The translations under genes were made by a program, and so were the position numbers. 64,000 bases of DNA from Rhodanobacteraceae bacterium (GTDB lineage Bacteria > Pseudomonadota > Gammaproteobacteria > Xanthomonadales > Rhodanobacteraceae), in assembly GCA_030123585.1 (NCBI GenBank), contig CP126120.1:62001-126000 (forward strand). The letters run 5' to 3'. Position 1 is the stretch's first letter, and every line of letters begins with the position of its first letter. This document shows positions 1 to 9,735 of the stretch, piece after piece. The notes below the pieces were generated by a model. The model did no database searches, had not been told where the DNA came from, and saw only the letters and a program-made list of their open reading frames with translations.

Positions 1-342
1 GGGGATCAGCGTGCGCCGCACCACGAGTTCGTTCGGTTCGATGAAACGCGCATAGATCAGCAGCACGCATACGACAGCCAGTGCCGCGGCGCCCGTCGCG
101 CGCAGCTTGCGGTGCTGGCGCAGCCGCACGAACGCCTTGGCCGCGGATTGGGCCAGCAGCGGGATCAGCAACCACGAACCGTGGAACAGCGCGAGCTGCA
201 CGAAGGCTTCCAGGTGCAACTGCGGCGGAATGGTGAAGCGCGGAAACTCCCATGCGGGCCACAGCACGCAGAAGACCGCGATGCCGAGGAGCCACGCGCC
301 GCCGAGCAGCCAGTGCCCGCGACGCGCGTTCAAGGCGGACAC
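1..342 (-). CDS. Membrane protein, N-terminal part (metallophosphoesterase-like); runs off the window
   Basis: An open minus-strand frame enters from the window edge with no stop. It shows at least three hydrophobic segments, including [19 protein letters not shown] and [15 protein letters not shown], and then [17 protein letters not shown]. The last stretch resembles the linker between the membrane anchor and the catalytic domain of membrane-bound metallophosphoesterases of the YaeI/YkuE type. The phosphoesterase motifs would lie outside the window, so the family call is a guess. The start is uncertain: GTG at 342 or TTG at 333, both overlapping the rnfB stop, which suggests translational coupling. 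Confidence 0.5.
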   Translation of the reverse strand, partial: MSALNARRGHWLLGGAWLLGIAVFCVLWPAWEFPRFTIPPQLHLEAFVQLALFHGSWLLIPLLAQSAAKAFVRLRQHRKLRATGAAALAVVCVLLIYARFIEPNELVVRRTLIP

Positions 343-815
343 GGCAGTTCGGGACGCGGCGGCCGCACGGGCGCGCTCGGCGCCGGGACCATGGCGATGC
401 AATCGACGGGGCAGGGCGGAACGCAGAGTTCGCAACCCGTGCACAGATCCGCGATCACCGTGTGCATCAGCTTGCTGGCGCCGACGATCGCGTCCACCGG
501 ACAGGCCTGGATGCACTTGGTGCAGCCGATGCAAGCGTCTTCGTCGATCACTGCCACTTGGGGTGGAGCTTCGACGCCGCATTCGGGATCGAGCGGCAGC
601 ACCTGCTGGCCGGTGATCCGCGCCAGCGCGCGCACGCCTTCCGCGCCGCCGGGCGGGCAGCGGTTGATCGGCGCTTCGCCATGCGCGATGGCCTCGGCAT
701 ACGGACGGCAGGCCGGATAGCCGCAACGGCCGCACTGGGTTTGCGGCAGCGCGGCATCGAGACGATCGACGAGGGCGGCGAACGCCGGTGTCGTGGCGGG
801 AAAGGCAAGGCCCAT
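330..815 (-). CDS. rnfB: RnfB-type iron-sulfur protein, soluble form
   Basis: The protein has 161 residues. Near its N-terminus is the four-cysteine Fe-S domain of RnfB ([12 protein letters not shown], followed by NRCPPGG), then two ferredoxin-type 4Fe-4S motifs ([16 protein letters not shown] and [16 protein letters not shown]). RnfB normally passes electrons within the membrane Rnf complex. This copy lacks the usual N-terminal membrane helix, and no other rnf gene is visible nearby. ATG 815 was chosen because upstream residues look unlike protein and translation from there starts directly before the Fe-S domain. The 3' end overlaps the next minus-strand gene by a few bases. The electron partner is unknown. 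Confidence 0.85.
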   Translation of the reverse strand: MGLAFPATTPAFAALVDRLDAALPQTQCGRCGYPACRPYAEAIAHGEAPINRCPPGGAEGVRALARITGQQVLPLDPECGVEAPPQVAVIDEDACIGCTKCIQACPVDAIVGASKLMHTVIADLCTGCELCVPPCPVDCIAMVPAPSAPVRPPRPELPCPP

Positions 816-912
816 CGCCTCATTGTAGTCGTCGCGCCGGTGCCGGTGCCGGAGCCGCGCGTGCGGCGGTATGCTCGCCGCACCGCGTCCTTCGACCGCA
901 ACGGATCCGTCC

Positions 913-2178
913 ATGACCGCCCTCGCCGAACTGCGCGCACTCGACCGTACCCAGCGGCATACCGTGGCCGCGACGTTCCTCGGCTGGACGCTCGATGCGT
1001 TCGACTACTTCCTGCTGGTGATGGTGATGCCGGCGGTGGCGGAGTCGTTCCACGTGCCGGTCAAGGACGTCGCGTTCGCGCTGCTGCTGACGCTGGCGTT
1101 CCGTCCGCTGGGCGCGCTGGTCTTCGGGCGCCTCGCCGACCGCTATGGACGGCGCCGGATCCTGATGATCGACGTGACGTTGTATTCGCTGCTGGGCCTG
1201 GCCTGCGCGTTCGCACCGTCGCTTGCGGTACTGCTGGCGTTGCGCGCGCTGTTCGGGGTCGCGATGGGCGGCGAGTGGGGCACCGGTGCGTCGCTGGCGA
1301 TGGAGTCGATTCCCGCGAAATCGCGCGGCATCGTTTCGGGCATCCTGCAATCGGGTTATCCCTGCGGCTACCTGTTGTGCGCGATCGCCTACGGCTTGTT
1401 GTTCAACTCGATCGGCTGGCGCGGGATGTTCGTGCTGGGCGTATTGCCGGCGCTGCTGGTGCTGTACCTGCGCCGCGCCGTGCCGGAATCGCCGGTGTTC
1501 GAAGCGCGCGAACGCGCGGGCGTGCGGCGCGGCGTCGGCGCAACCATGCGCGGCCGTTGGGGATTGTTCGCGTACATGATCGTGACCATGGCGGCGTTCA
1601 ACGCCTTCAGCCACGGCTCGCAGGACGTGTATCCGACCTTCCTGAAACTGCAGTTGCATTTCGACACCCACATGATCAGCCTGCTGACGATCATCCTGAA
1701 TCTCGGTGCGCTGGTGGGCGGCCTTGCCTTCGGCCAGTGGTCGGAGAAGATCGGCCGCCGCCGCGCGATGGCGATCGCCTGCGTGCTGGCGCTGCCCGCG
1801 ATCCCGCTGTGGAGTTACGGCGGTTCGGTGCTGCTGCTCGCGATCGGCGCGTTCTGGATCCAGGTCGCAGTGCAGGGCGCGTGGGGCGTGGTTCCGAGTT
1901 ACCTGAACGAGCTTTCGCCCGATGACGTGCGCGGCACCTTGCCGGGGTTTGCCTACCAGCTCGGCAACCTGCTGGTGGCGTGGGCGGCCTATGCGATGAC
2001 CGCCGTCGCGCACGCCAACGGTGGCGACTACGCCATCGTGCAGTCGGTATGGATCGGCGTGGTCGCGGTGCTGCTGGCGCTGCTGACCTGGTTCGGGCCG
2101 GAGGCGCACGGCGTGCGCTTCGGTGTGACGGAGGCGCCCGACGCCGCTAACATGCGCGGTTCGTCCGTCCCGTCGTGA
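913..2178 (+). CDS. MFS transporter, sialate/lactate:H+ symporter (SHS)-like
   Basis: This is a 421-residue major facilitator. The first helix carries [19 protein letters not shown], and the loop between helices 2 and 3 carries the MFS signature [12 protein letters not shown] central segment [16 protein letters not shown] is typical of the SHS family and of metabolite:H+ symporters for carboxylates or aromatic acids. Twelve hydrophobic segments fit the sequence. Substrate cannot be fixed from sequence; a monocarboxylate or aromatic acid is likely. The start at ATG 913 follows a spacer divergent from rnfB. Its stop lies just ahead of the slyD start, so the two may be co-transcribed. Confidence 0.85.
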   Translation: MTALAELRALDRTQRHTVAATFLGWTLDAFDYFLLVMVMPAVAESFHVPVKDVAFALLLTLAFRPLGALVFGRLADRYGRRRILMIDVTLYSLLGLACAFAPSLAVLLALRALFGVAMGGEWGTGASLAMESIPAKSRGIVSGILQSGYPCGYLLCAIAYGLLFNSIGWRGMFVLGVLPALLVLYLRRAVPESPVFEARERAGVRRGVGATMRGRWGLFAYMIVTMAAFNAFSHGSQDVYPTFLKLQLHFDTHMISLLTIILNLGALVGGLAFGQWSEKIGRRRAMAIACVLALPAIPLWSYGGSVLLLAIGAFWIQVAVQGAWGVVPSYLNELSPDDVRGTLPGFAYQLGNLLVAWAAYAMTAVAHANGGDYAIVQSVWIGVVAVLLALLTWFGPEAHGVRFGVTEAPDAANMRGSSVPS

Positions 2179-2186
2179 TCCCTTCC

Positions 2187-2684
2187 ATGCGTGCCGAAAA
2201 GAATTCCGTGGTGAGTTTCCATTACAGCGTGCGCGACGCGGCGGATGCCGCGGCGGAGCCGTACGATGATTCGCGCAAGCGCGGCGAGCCGATGCTGGCG
2301 CTGCTCGGCCACGGGCAACTGGTACCGGGTGTCGAGAAGGCGCTCACCGGCAGGGAAGCCGGCGATAAGTTCGAGATCGACATCGCGCCGGAAGATGCCT
2401 ACGGCGAGCGCCAGGAAGGCTTGCTGCAGCGGGTGCCGAAAAAATATTTCCAGGATCCGCAGCACCTGAAACCGGGTATGACCACGGTGTTGCAGACCAA
2501 GGACGGCGGCCAGCGCATGGTCACGATCCACAAGGTCGGCATGAGTGCGATCGATGTCGACCACAATCATCCGCTGGCCGGCAAGACCCTGCATTTCGAC
2601 ATCGAGGTCACCGACGTGCGCGCCGCCGTGCCCGAGGAAATCGCGCATGGGCACGCGCATCCCGGCGACGGGCACGCGCACTGA
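2187..2684 (+). CDS. slyD: FKBP-type peptidyl-prolyl isomerase SlyD
   Basis: The protein has 165 residues. It has the SlyD layout: a short FKBP N-terminal part, the GHGQLVPGVEKALTGREAGD core, an inserted chaperone flap (PEDAYGERQEG onward) and a return to the FKBP fold (HPLAGKTLHFDIEVTDV). The tail is histidine-rich (HGHAHPGDGHAH), as in metal-binding SlyD. The family catalyses prolyl isomerisation, acts as a cytoplasmic chaperone and can supply nickel for hydrogenase maturation. ATG 2187 is preferred over the in-frame GTG 2175, which overlaps the transporter stop. A short copy of its 3' coding region recurs at 2801-2833. Confidence 0.9.
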   Translation: MRAEKNSVVSFHYSVRDAADAAAEPYDDSRKRGEPMLALLGHGQLVPGVEKALTGREAGDKFEIDIAPEDAYGERQEGLLQRVPKKYFQDPQHLKPGMTTVLQTKDGGQRMVTIHKVGMSAIDVDHNHPLAGKTLHFDIEVTDVRAAVPEEIAHGHAHPGDGHAH

Positions 2685-2689
2685 CACGT

Positions 2690-2795
2690 GCAGGTTGGGC
2701 TGACGCCAGCTTCATCGGCGGAAGCCCAACCTCGATGCCGACCGCGTCGTTGGGCTTCTCCCGGATGAAGCCCGGGATCAGCCCAACCTGCGAAG
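2690..2795. repeat. Dispersed AGGTTGGGCT palindrome, copy 1
   Basis: The spacer contains GCAGGTTGGGCTGACGCC, internal AAGCCCAAC and GTTGGGCTTC arms, and a closing CAGCCCAACCTGC, so it can fold into paired hairpins. Related copies lie at 38187-38285 and 56808-56884. It sits between slyD and a partial copy of the slyD 3' end. Confidence 0.8.
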
Positions 2796-2800
2796 ACCTC

Positions 2801-2833
2801 GACATCGAGGTTACCGACGTGCATGCCGCCGCG
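2801..2833 (+). pseudogene. Duplicated fragment of the slyD 3' region
   Basis: GACATCGAGGTTACCGACGT followed by GCATGCCGCC repeats slyD bases 2598-2627 with about three changes. Read in frame it gives DIEVTDVHAA against DIEVTDVRAA in slyD. It has no start codon and abuts the doxX-family stop at 2834. It looks like displaced or duplicated gene-end sequence beyond an inserted repeat. Confidence 0.7.
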
Positions 2834-3235
2834 TCAGAAAAAGATCTTCTGCTTGCGCTTGCGCCGCCGCCATGCGTCCAGCGACAGGTTGCCAGGGCCG
2901 TGCGCGGCCAGCACCAGGAAGCCGCCCGCGATCGCGAGGTTCTTCATGAAGTTGAGCCACTGTTCGTGGTCGGCGAGGTTGTTGTGGAAGACCACCGCGG
3001 CCAGCAGGGTGTACACGAACAATCCCGCCGCCGCCCAGCGGGTCAGCCATCCGCACAACACCGCCAGGCCGCCGCCGAGTTCGGCCAGGATCACCAGCGG
3101 CAGCAGGCCGGGCGGCAGCCCGTGCGCCACCAGCAGCTTGGTGGTGGCGCCGTAGGCGGTGATCTTGCCGATCCCCGCAAGGATGAAGATCAGCGAGAGC
3201 GCGAGGCGTCCGACCAGCAAGGTGAAGTTCTGCAT
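2834..3235 (-). CDS. DoxX family membrane protein
   Basis: The protein has 133 residues and four hydrophobic helices. It opens with MQNFTLLVGRLALSLIFILAGIGK, the typical DoxX start, and carries FVYTLLAAVVFHNN and ending LDAWRRRKRKQKIFF. DoxX/YphA proteins are small inner-membrane proteins of poorly defined function, sometimes linked to thiosulfate oxidation or oxidative stress. ATG 3235 was chosen because the upstream frame is not membrane-like. Its neighbour on the same strand is the NlpC/P60 gene about 60 bases upstream; a shared transcript is possible. Confidence 0.85.
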   Translation of the reverse strand: MQNFTLLVGRLALSLIFILAGIGKITAYGATTKLLVAHGLPPGLLPLVILAELGGGLAVLCGWLTRWAAAGLFVYTLLAAVVFHNNLADHEQWLNFMKNLAIAGGFLVLAAHGPGNLSLDAWRRRKRKQKIFF

Positions 3236-3297
3236 CGTGGATCCCGTGAAATGCGGCCGCGCGCAAGAGCGGCGGCATGGGGCGCATCCGGCGCAGT

Positions 3298-3819
3298 TCA
3301 ATCCGCCGCCAGCGCGGCGCGCACGCGCGGCGTCAGCACGCGCTTGGCGAACAGGTAGTGGTCGCGCCAGTAGTAGCCGTCCAGTTCATCCAGGCGCACC
3401 GTGCCGCCCTTGTCCGGCGCGTTCACGAAACGCCCGTGGCCGACGTAGATCGCGACGTGGTTGACGCGATGGCGGCGCCCGAAAAACAGCAGGTCGCCGG
3501 GTTGCAGGTCCGACTTGGAGATTTTCGGGGCATCCAGCGCGGCGATCGCGCGCGAGGTGCGCGGCAGTTCCATGTCCGCCTCGGTGCGGAAGACGTAGCC
3601 CACCAGTCCGCTGCAGTCGAAGCCGGATTCCGGCGTGTTGCCGCCCCAGCGGTACGGCGTGCCGACCAGACTGATGGCGCGGAACAGCACGTTGTTGGCG
3701 ACGGTGGCGGAAGGGGGCGGGGCCGTCGTCCGCGGCGGCGGGATGCTGGCGCAGGCACCCAGTAACAGCAGGGCGGCGAGGCCCGCGAGCAGGCGGCCGC
3801 GTCGCCACCACGCGTTCAA
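3298..3819 (-). CDS. NlpC/P60 family cell-wall hydrolase, lipoprotein
   Basis: The protein has 173 residues and a lipoprotein signal with lipobox LLGAC near residue 23. The catalytic NlpC/P60 domain follows: the cysteine is in FDCSGLVGYVF, the histidine in VNHVAIYVGHGRFVNAPDKGG. These are gamma-D-glutamyl-diaminopimelate endopeptidases that cut peptidoglycan stem peptides; the lipobox places this one on the periplasmic side of a membrane. The proline-rich linker (IPPPRTTAPPPS) after the lipobox is usual. It could equally be called a Spr/MepS-like enzyme. Confidence 0.88.
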   Translation of the reverse strand: MNAWWRRGRLLAGLAALLLLGACASIPPPRTTAPPPSATVANNVLFRAISLVGTPYRWGGNTPESGFDCSGLVGYVFRTEADMELPRTSRAIAALDAPKISKSDLQPGDLLFFGRRHRVNHVAIYVGHGRFVNAPDKGGTVRLDELDGYYWRDHYLFAKRVLTPRVRAALAAD

Positions 3820-3961
3820 CGCGGGAACTCCCGGTTGGACGGCGCGGAATCGTTCGGAAGGGCGTGGTCAGGCATCGGATCGGCGGACTGGCATGGCCGG
3901 CAGCCGTGACGTTAACCGATGGCGGTGGCGGCGTCCAGCGCGGGCGCCCGACGGGAAGGGC

Positions 3962-4249
3962 TCAGCAGGCCGCGGCGCACTCGCCCAAGCGGGCGTGGTC
4001 GGTCTGGGCCGCGAGCGCCTGTTCGAACTGGACCGTGCGCTGGCGCGCGGATTCGGCGACCGCCGCCGGCACCGCCTGCTCGTCGAGGCAACGAGCGAGG
4101 ATCGCGCGGTGGTAGGCGTTGAAGTCCGGATCACGGCCGGCCTCGTCCAGGGCGGAAAGCAGGGTGGCCAGCCAGCCCGCGCCGGGAGCGCGAAGCATCA
4201 GCAGGATTTCGGGGACGCTGCAAAAACCGGTATCGACGTTGGCGTTCAT
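3962..4249 (-). CDS. Hypothetical protein, 95 residues
   Basis: No family is recognised. The frame has a good ribosome site (GAGGGAATCCAC before ATG 4249) and an even amino-acid composition without membrane segments. It starts MNANVDTGFCSVPEILLML and ends with a cysteine pair region, GECAAAC. The middle (FNAYHRAILARCLDEQAVPAAVAESARQR in part) looks helical. It faces the D-amino-acid dehydrogenase-like gene divergently across about 120 bases, so that spacer should hold both promoters. The 140 bases between its stop and the NlpC/P60 start show nothing notable. Confidence 0.6.
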   Translation of the reverse strand: MNANVDTGFCSVPEILLMLRAPGAGWLATLLSALDEAGRDPDFNAYHRAILARCLDEQAVPAAVAESARQRTVQFEQALAAQTDHARLGECAAAC

Positions 4250-4372
4250 GTGGATTCCCTCTGTTGCAGGAATCCTTGCAACTATGATGCCAACTGTCGT
4301 GGAAACGCGGGGATACGCCGTCTGCCCGGCCGGGACGGAACCCTGGCGTCACAGGACGTTACAATTGCAGGA

Positions 4373-5629
4373 ATGAATGCCGTGCGCAGCGATGTCCTGG
4401 TCCTCGGTGGAGGCGTGATCGGTTTGTCCTGCGCGCTGGCCTTGCTGCGGCAGGGCGCTTCGGTGCGGGTGCTGGAACGCGGCGAGCCCGGCTGCGGCGC
4501 CTCGCACGGCAACTGCGGCACGCTCACCCCCAGCCACGCCATCCCGCTGACCGTGCCGGGCATGCCGTGGAAGGCCCTGCACTGGATGCTGCGCCGGGAT
4601 GCGCCGCTGTACGTCAGTCCGAAACCGGACTGGCAGCGCTGGCGCTGGCTGCTGGGTTTCGCGCAGCGCTGCAATCTCGCCTCCGCCGAACGCGCCGCGA
4701 TCGCGCGCGCCGCGATCCTGCAGCGTTCGTGGACGCTGCTGCCGCGGCTGCTGGTGGAGGAAGGCATCGAATGCGAGTACGCGCCGTCCGGCAATCTTTA
4801 CGTCCATCGCGACGCGCACACGCTGGAGCACGACCGTCCCGAAATCGAGTGGCTGCACCGGCTTGGCATCGCGGCGCTGGCACTGCGGGGCGACGAGGTC
4901 GAGCAGATGGAGCCGGCGCTGCTGCCCGGCGTGGCCGGCGGCATCCTGCACGCCGACGACGCGCAACTGCGTCCCGACAAGCTGGTCGAGGGGCTGGCGC
5001 GGCGGGTGCGCGAACGCGGCGGCGTAATCGAAACCGGCGCGGACATCACGGGATTCCGCTGTGCGGACGGACGCGTGGACGGGGTGCAGACTTCGCGCGG
5101 CGGGTTCGCGGGCGATCGGATCGTGCTGGCGCTGGGTGCGTGGACGCCGCACGTCGCGTCGATGCTCGACCTGCGTGTGCCGATCCAGCCCGGCAAGGGT
5201 TATTCGATCACGATGTCGCGGCCCGATCCCTGCCCGCGCCGCGCGCTGGTGTTGCGCGAACCCAGCGTGTGCGTGACCGCGTGGGATTCGGGTTACCGGC
5301 TCGGCAGCACCATGGAATTCTCGGGGTATGACGAACACCTCAACCGCACGCGGCTGGATGCGCTCAGGCGTGGCGCGGCTGCGTACCTGCGCGCGCCGGT
5401 AGGCGCAGAGTTGCGCGAGGAATGGTGGGGCTGGCGGCCGATGTGCATCGACGAGATTCCGCTGATTGGACCGGTGCGCCGCTGGAACAACCTCATGCTC
5501 GCCACCGGCCACGGGATGCTGGGCGTGAGCATGAGCGCGGCGACTGCGGAACTGGTCGCGTCGCTGGTCGCGGGCGGCAAGCCGGTTCTCGACCCGGCGC
5601 CATATGCGCCGGTGCGTTTCGGGTTTTGA
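4373..5629 (+). CDS. FAD-dependent D-amino-acid dehydrogenase-like oxidoreductase (DadA family)
   Basis: The protein has 418 residues. The FAD-binding Rossmann motif is at the N-terminus (VLVLGGGVIGLSCALALLRQG), followed by ERGEPGCGASHGNCGTLTPS, characteristic of DAO/DadA proteins. The C-terminal part has GWRPMCIDEIPLIGP and ATGHGMLGVSMS, which close the FAD site. DadA enzymes oxidatively deaminate D-amino acids and feed electrons to quinones. The next amino-acid gene, alr, lies 1.6 kb downstream beyond dnaB, so a functional pairing with the racemase is possible but not an operon. ATG 4373 is chosen from the Rossmann fold spacing. Confidence 0.85.
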   Translation: MNAVRSDVLVLGGGVIGLSCALALLRQGASVRVLERGEPGCGASHGNCGTLTPSHAIPLTVPGMPWKALHWMLRRDAPLYVSPKPDWQRWRWLLGFAQRCNLASAERAAIARAAILQRSWTLLPRLLVEEGIECEYAPSGNLYVHRDAHTLEHDRPEIEWLHRLGIAALALRGDEVEQMEPALLPGVAGGILHADDAQLRPDKLVEGLARRVRERGGVIETGADITGFRCADGRVDGVQTSRGGFAGDRIVLALGAWTPHVASMLDLRVPIQPGKGYSITMSRPDPCPRRALVLREPSVCVTAWDSGYRLGSTMEFSGYDEHLNRTRLDALRRGAAAYLRAPVGAELREEWWGWRPMCIDEIPLIGPVRRWNNLMLATGHGMLGVSMSAATAELVASLVAGGKPVLDPAPYAPVRFGF

Positions 5630-5746
5630 GCGACGGGATCTTGTTGAAAAGCGTTCCGGCAACTGCGGAATTCCTGGAGATGCACGTCGTCGCTCACGGC
5701 GGTGCTTCAGCGTCCTCGCCGAAGTTGACCACGGCTATCCCACAGC

Positions 5747-5755
5747 TTATCCACA
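5747..5755 (+). promoter_or_regulatory. Consensus DnaA box upstream of dnaB
   Basis: TTATCCACA matches the strict DnaA box and lies 113 bases before the dnaB start. A perfect 8-bp hairpin (CAACATCC, 7-base loop, GGATGTTG, 5763-5785) follows directly. The rest of the 240-base spacer shows no gene. A role in coupling dnaB expression to DnaA is inferred. Confidence 0.5.
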
Positions 5756-5867
5756 ACCTTCGCAACATCCTGTTCCGGGATGTTGATGTATCGCATGTCG
5801 TGAGACACCGCCCTATCATCTTCGGCATGACTCCATCCGGTGGCGTGCATCACGCACATACGCTTCC

Positions 5868-7265
5868 ATGAGCGCCGTCCTTCCCGAACCCAAGTCCAAC
5901 CCGCCGCCGCGCGTCGACGTGCTGCGGGTGCCGCCGCATTCGATCGAGGCCGAGCAGTCGGTGCTGGGCGGCCTGATGCTGGTGGCCGAAGCGTGGGACC
6001 AGGTGGCCGACCGCCTCACCGAGGAGGATTTCTACCGCCGCGAGCACCGCCTGATTTTCCGCGCAATCGGCGAGCTCGCGATGGCGAGCAAACCCTGCGA
6101 CGCGGTGACGCTGGGCGAGTGGTTCGAACGCCATGGCGAAACCGCCAGCATCGGCGGAGTCGCCTATCTCGCCGAACTCGCCAACAACACGCCCAGCGCG
6201 GCCAACATCGCGGCCTATGCCGACATCGTCCGCGACAAGGCGGTGCTGCGCAAACTGATCGAGGCCGGTACCCAGATCGCCGGCGACGGCTTCAATCCGG
6301 AAGGCCGCAACACGCCCGAAATCCTCGAAGCCGCCGAGCAGCGCGTGTTCAAGATCGCCGAGGCCGGTGCGCGCGGGCGCAAACAGGTGATCCCGGTGCG
6401 GCAGTCGGTCAAGGAAGCCGTGGAATTGCTGGCGCAGCGTTACGCCAACCGCGGCCAGCTGAACGGGCTCACCACCGGCTTCAAGGATCTGGACGATTTG
6501 ACCTCGGGCCTGCAGCGCCAGGACCTGGTGATCGTGGCCGGCCGTCCGTCGATGGGCAAGACCGCGTTCGCACTCAACATCGCCGAAGCCGTGGCGATGC
6601 GCGCCAAGCAGCCGGTCTTGGTGTTCTCGATGGAAATGTCGGCCTCGCAACTGGCGTTTCGCCTGATTTCGTCGATGGGCCGCATCAACCAGAAGGACCT
6701 GCGTTCGGGCGAACTCGCCGAAGAGGAATGGCCGCGGGTCAGCCAGGCCGCATCGCTGCTGTCCGAATCCAAGATCTTCATCGACGACACGCCCGCGCTC
6801 TCGCCCGGCGAATTGCGCTCTCGCGCGCGCCGGATGATGCGCGAGCACGGCCTGGGCCTCGTCGTGATCGATTACCTCCAGTTGATGCAGGTGCCCGGCA
6901 ACAAGGAAAACCGCGCGACGGAAATCTCCGAAATCTCGCGCAACCTGAAGGCGATGGCCAAGGAACTGGACGTGCCGGTGATCGCGCTGTCGCAGTTGAA
7001 CCGCGCGCTGGAACAGCGCAACGACAAGCGCCCGGTGATGAGCGACCTGCGCGAGTCGGGCGCGATCGAGCAGGACGCCGACCTGATCCTGTTCATCTAT
7101 CGCGACGAGGTCTACAACAAGGAATCCAACCACAAGGGCATCGCCGAGATCATCATCGGCAAGCAGCGCAACGGCCCCATCGATACCGTCAAGCTGACCT
7201 TCCTCGGCCAGTACACCAAGTTCGAGAATTACGCGCCCGAGGCGTACATGGGCAGCATGGAGTGA
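5868..7265 (+). CDS. dnaB: Replicative DNA helicase DnaB
   Basis: The protein has 465 residues, normal for the family. The N-terminal primase-interacting domain begins around PHSIEAEQSVLGGLML. The RecA-like motor carries Walker A GRPSMGKTAF, the segment VFSMEMSA, Walker B region LVVIDYLQLM and the motif SQLNRALEQR ... LRESGAIEQDADLI. DnaB is the hexameric helicase that unwinds DNA at the replication fork. No intein is present. It is followed after four bases by alr and then radA, so dnaB-alr-radA probably form one transcript. Confidence 0.97.
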   Translation: MSAVLPEPKSNPPPRVDVLRVPPHSIEAEQSVLGGLMLVAEAWDQVADRLTEEDFYRREHRLIFRAIGELAMASKPCDAVTLGEWFERHGETASIGGVAYLAELANNTPSAANIAAYADIVRDKAVLRKLIEAGTQIAGDGFNPEGRNTPEILEAAEQRVFKIAEAGARGRKQVIPVRQSVKEAVELLAQRYANRGQLNGLTTGFKDLDDLTSGLQRQDLVIVAGRPSMGKTAFALNIAEAVAMRAKQPVLVFSMEMSASQLAFRLISSMGRINQKDLRSGELAEEEWPRVSQAASLLSESKIFIDDTPALSPGELRSRARRMMREHGLGLVVIDYLQLMQVPGNKENRATEISEISRNLKAMAKELDVPVIALSQLNRALEQRNDKRPVMSDLRESGAIEQDADLILFIYRDEVYNKESNHKGIAEIIIGKQRNGPIDTVKLTFLGQYTKFENYAPEAYMGSME

Positions 7266-7269
7266 GCGC

Positions 7270-8346
7270 TTGAGCCGCTCCGCCACCGCGACGATCCATC
7301 TCGACGCGCTGCGCGCCAATCTCGCGCGGGTGCGCGAACTCGCGGCTGGCCCCAAGGTGATGGCGGTGGTGAAAGCCGATGCCTATGGGCATGGCCTCGA
7401 ACGCAGCGCACGCGCGCTGGGCAATGCCGACGCCTTCGGCGTGGCCTCGATTGCAGACGGCCTGCGCTTGCGCGCGGCAGGACATCGCCAGCGCATCGTG
7501 GTGCTGTCCGGTCCCGATGCCGCGAGCGACCTCTCCGAAATGCGCCGGCTGCGCCTCGAAGCCGTGATCCACCACGATTCGCAACTCGCGATGCTGGAAG
7601 CCGAACACGACGGCGATCCGCTGAAAGTGTGGCTCAAACTCGACACCGGGATGCACCGACTCGGTTTTCCGCCGGAACGCGCGCGCGAATTGCATGCGCG
7701 CCTGCGCGCATTGCCTGCGGTCGATCCCGCGATCGTGCTGATGACGCATTTCGCGGCGTCGGACGAATTCGACAACGACCTCACCGCGCGCCAGACGCAG
7801 TGCTTCCTCGATGCGACCAAGGATTTGCCCGGCGAACGCGCGCTGTCGAATTCCGCCGGATTGCTGGGCTGGCCGCAGGCGCGCGGAAACTGGATTCGCG
7901 TCGGCGGGCTGCTGTACGGCTTGTCGGTGGCCGAAGGCAAGACCGGTGCCGATTTCGGTTTCGCGCCCGCGATGACGCTGACGACGCCCCTGGTCGCGAT
8001 CAATCGCATCGCACGCGGCGAGCGCGTTGGTTATGGCGCGACCTGGGAATGCCCCGAGGACATGCACGTCGGCGTCGCCGCGATCGGTTACGGCGACGGC
8101 TATCCACGCAGCGCGCGTTCCGGCACGCCGGTGCTTGTCGCTGATGCGCCCGCCAGTGTGATCGGCCGGGTGTCGATGGATTTGCTCACGCTGGATTTGC
8201 GCCAGGCGCCGGAGGCGAAGGTTGGCGATGTCGTGACGTTGTGGGGTCCGCAACTGCCCATCGAAGTCATCGCCGATCATGCCGGCACCATCTCGTACGA
8301 ACTCACCTGCGGCGTCACCCGGCGCGTGCTGTTTTCGGAGGACTGA
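7270..8346 (+). CDS. alr: Alanine racemase
   Basis: The protein has 358 residues. The PLP lysine lies in VMAVVKADAYGHG near residue 35; the C-terminal domain has YGATWECPEDMHVGVAAIGYGDGYPR and MDLLTLDL. The enzyme makes D-alanine for peptidoglycan. The start is TTG 7270, four bases after the dnaB stop, because no ATG or GTG lies close enough upstream of the first conserved residues (ATIHLDALRANLARVREL). Gene order dnaB-alr is shared with many gammaproteobacteria. It may also serve catabolism if the DadA-like enzyme at 4373-5629 uses D-alanine. Confidence 0.93.
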   Translation: MSRSATATIHLDALRANLARVRELAAGPKVMAVVKADAYGHGLERSARALGNADAFGVASIADGLRLRAAGHRQRIVVLSGPDAASDLSEMRRLRLEAVIHHDSQLAMLEAEHDGDPLKVWLKLDTGMHRLGFPPERARELHARLRALPAVDPAIVLMTHFAASDEFDNDLTARQTQCFLDATKDLPGERALSNSAGLLGWPQARGNWIRVGGLLYGLSVAEGKTGADFGFAPAMTLTTPLVAINRIARGERVGYGATWECPEDMHVGVAAIGYGDGYPRSARSGTPVLVADAPASVIGRVSMDLLTLDLRQAPEAKVGDVVTLWGPQLPIEVIADHAGTISYELTCGVTRRVLFSED

Positions 8347-8350
8347 CGCA

Positions 8351-9727
<1,377 letters not shown>

Positions 9728-9735
9728 GCGCCCGC

